DNA of 6,619 nt from CAMCFD01 sp965661355. Its GTDB lineage: Bacteria; Pseudomonadota; Alphaproteobacteria; Rickettsiales; UBA1997. Below, piece by piece: positions 5,326 through 6,619 of this stretch; position 1 is the first letter of the stretch, and the number at the start of each line of letters is the position of its first letter. Where the stretch lies: assembly GCA_965661355.1 (NCBI GenBank), contig CBFIDI010000063.1, forward strand, positions 1 to 6,619, in the 5' to 3' direction. The position numbers and the translations under genes were made by a program. A model generated the notes under the pieces. It did no database searches and was not told where the DNA came from. It worked only from the letters and a program-made list of their open reading frames with translations.

Positions 5326-6244
5326 AGTTTATCAATACATTATTAAAAACGCAAATTAATCTTCCGCCTTCTCTAAGGGTGAATTGCCTTTCTACTGTTG
5401 GCACTATTACATACCCGTCTTGTATAATATATTTAACCGGATTTTCATTGCCAAAAGGGCCAACCGAACTTATTGTTGGTACAGAAATGTTATCTTTAGG
5501 AAATTGAAAAAATGTTTCGCGACTATTATCGTAAACTTTAAGCGGAACTAATTCTCTGGAAGATCCAGCAAGGCTATAATCAAAATTGAGAGGCAAACCT
5601 TCTGGGTTACCATCAATGGCCATAACATTAGCATCAGTTTTGGAATCGTTTATATCTAATGACGGAGATAAGGTTTTAGTTTCGGGTCTTAACATTGGCG
5701 AGCCACGCAAGGCTGGGCCACGACCATTTGATGGCGGAGGACGAAGGCGAGATTGATCATATTTTGGTGGAGTTGGCGCGGCTAATTGCGGCGGAATTGG
5801 CAAAGGCTGTCCAATTTGCGGATAGTAAAAACGAACAGTATATACAAGCTCCTCATCTTCGCGACCGTCATATTCGCCAGATTTGATATCAAAATGATAA
5901 GTTCTTTTGTTAGTGATAACAGTCATGTTAGTATGAGCCGCAATTTCTAACGGCCTTATGAACAATCTTTTTTGCGCTGGGGTTATTTTCCAAGCAAAAG
6001 ACTCGCCTATTGATATCATTTCAATTTCTTCGCCTTCCGAAAACTCTATAAATGATTGATATCCATAGTAAAATTTAAGCTCGTAAACTTCATTTGAATT
6101 ATAAACCAAGGTTTTTATTCTTGAGTCAGTAGTAATTGGAACCGCCTGGGCCCTTAAGTTAGAAGTAAAAAACAAGCAGCATATTAAATTAGCGATAAAA
6201 GCAGTTAAAAAATATTTAGCAATGTTACTTCTTACTTCAACCAT
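5324..6244 (-). CDS. virB9: Type IV secretion system protein VirB9 (TrbG/CagX family)
   Basis: VirB9 is part of the T4SS core complex, bridging periplasm and outer membrane with VirB7 and VirB10. A signal peptide covers about residues 1-34 (hydrophobic FLTAFIANLICCLFF, ending NLRAQA). The N-terminal domain (about 38-141) shows the family pattern: YELKFYYGYQSFIEF, ESFAWKI, RLFIRPLE, TNMTVIT and RTYHFDI. A long proline-rich linker follows, with 15 Pro in residues 142-194. The C-terminal beta domain (about 217-306) starts LNFDYSLAG and has PLKVYDNSRETFFQFP, VKYIIQDGYVIVPTVERQFTLREG and a final FNN. Both domains are complete; at 306 residues the length comes partly from the linker. The start is 5 bp after virB8, with no Shine-Dalgarno motif, so translation may be coupled. 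virB10 does not follow; a cyclophilin gene does. Confidence 0.93.
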   Translation of the reverse strand: MVEVRSNIAKYFLTAFIANLICCLFFTSNLRAQAVPITTDSRIKTLVYNSNEVYELKFYYGYQSFIEFSEGEEIEMISIGESFAWKITPAQKRLFIRPLEIAAHTNMTVITNKRTYHFDIKSGEYDGREDEELVYTVRFYYPQIGQPLPIPPQLAAPTPPKYDQSRLRPPPSNGRGPALRGSPMLRPETKTLSPSLDINDSKTDANVMAIDGNPEGLPLNFDYSLAGSSRELVPLKVYDNSRETFFQFPKDNISVPTISSVGPFGNENPVKYIIQDGYVIVPTVERQFTLREGGRLICVFNNVLIN

Positions 6245-6249
6245 TTTAG

Positions 6250-6619
6250 TTAATAATTATATATTTCTTCGGCTACTAAATATCTACTAACCTGAAAACC
6301 AAGAGGATTAACAAGTCTTTCTTCGAGGGTCAGATCAAGATTTGCAAATAAAAAATTCATAGTTATTATTTCGTTTTTTTCCACTGGCTCGTAGCCATCG
6401 CGGTTAACTTGTCTAACAACCCTAATTTGCGCAGTATTTTGGTTTGGAAATTGTACAGATTTAATCCTTACTTCAATAGTAGAATCTGCACCTAGACTTT
6501 TAGCATTGATCCTTCTTCTAAAATCACTATAAACATTTGAAGCTGACAAAAGGCGCACTACATTTTGGTCTATTTTAAAGGTTCTAGGGTCGTAACCACT
6601 AGCGGCGTGGACAAATTTA
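6250..6619 (-). CDS. virB8: Type IV secretion system protein VirB8, N-terminus outside window
   Basis: The last 122 residues of VirB8 are visible. VirB8 is a bitopic inner-membrane protein whose periplasmic NTF2-like domain is an assembly factor of the T4SS. The frame is open to the window edge and reads KFVHAASGYDPRTFKIDQNV before a GTG at 6558-6556, so that GTG is internal and not a start. VRLLSASNVYSDF, IEVRIKSVQF and especially NPLGFQVSRYLVAEE near the C-terminus are hallmarks of the family. The cytoplasmic tail, membrane helix and first part of the periplasmic domain lie beyond the right edge. The stop is 5 bp before the virB9 start, so the two genes form one transcription unit. Confidence 0.93.
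   Translation of the reverse strand, partial: KFVHAASGYDPRTFKIDQNVVRLLSASNVYSDFRRRINAKSLGADSTIEVRIKSVQFPNQNTAQIRVVRQVNRDGYEPVEKNEIITMNFLFANLDLTLEERLVNPLGFQVSRYLVAEEIYNY

Noticed and set aside
5695..5886. 63-codon open frame on the + strand inside virB9
   Set aside because: It is antisense to the proline-rich linker of VirB9, whose GC-rich codons remove stop codons on the other strand. The translation shows no family pattern.
6250..6558. GTG at 6558-6556 as the start of a short 102-residue protein
   Set aside because: The frame continues upstream to the window edge with VirB8-like sequence, so the GTG is an internal valine codon.

Overview
The window is AT-rich (roughly 30% G+C by eye) and reads as part of an alphaproteobacterial, probably Rickettsiales-type, chromosome. 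The main pointers are a VirB8-VirB9 gene pair of the P-type type IV secretion system (T4SS), low G+C, and single-copy housekeeping genes scattered without their usual partners. Intact purine (purN), biotin (bioD) and arginine (argB) genes argue against a strongly reduced member such as Rickettsia. They fit better an Anaplasmataceae-like or deep-branching, less reduced relative. This placement is inferred from gene content, not from a phylogeny.

Layout, left to right. The + strand begins with the 3' two thirds of purN, then a 307-bp gap holding a plausible sigma70 promoter and a small hairpin. A tight three-gene run follows: def (peptide deformylase), a PilC/GspF inner-membrane platform protein, and bioD (dethiobiotin synthetase), with gaps of 14 and 17 bp. 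A 266-bp spacer with a candidate promoter and a perfect 12-bp inverted repeat leads to argB (acetylglutamate kinase). A 389-bp gene-free stretch separates argB from the convergent minus-strand genes. Read in their own direction these are virB8 (cut by the right edge), virB9 (5 bp later) and a secreted cyclophilin-type peptidyl-prolyl isomerase (70 bp later).

How the genes relate. The + strand genes are housekeeping enzymes from unrelated pathways: purine synthesis, removal of N-terminal formyl groups, biotin synthesis and arginine synthesis. They are joined by one pilus or secretion component. The minus-strand group is an envelope unit: VirB8 (inner membrane/periplasm), VirB9 (periplasm/outer-membrane core) and a periplasmic folding helper. 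virB10 does not follow virB9 here, so the rest of the T4SS must lie elsewhere or be absent.

I see no tRNA or rRNA, CRISPR array, insertion sequence, phage gene or obviously new system. The points most worth a second look are the virB8-virB9-cyclophilin arrangement, the orphan PilC between def and bioD, the altered P-loop of BioD, the inverted repeat before argB, and the lack of Shine-Dalgarno motifs at all six internal gene starts.
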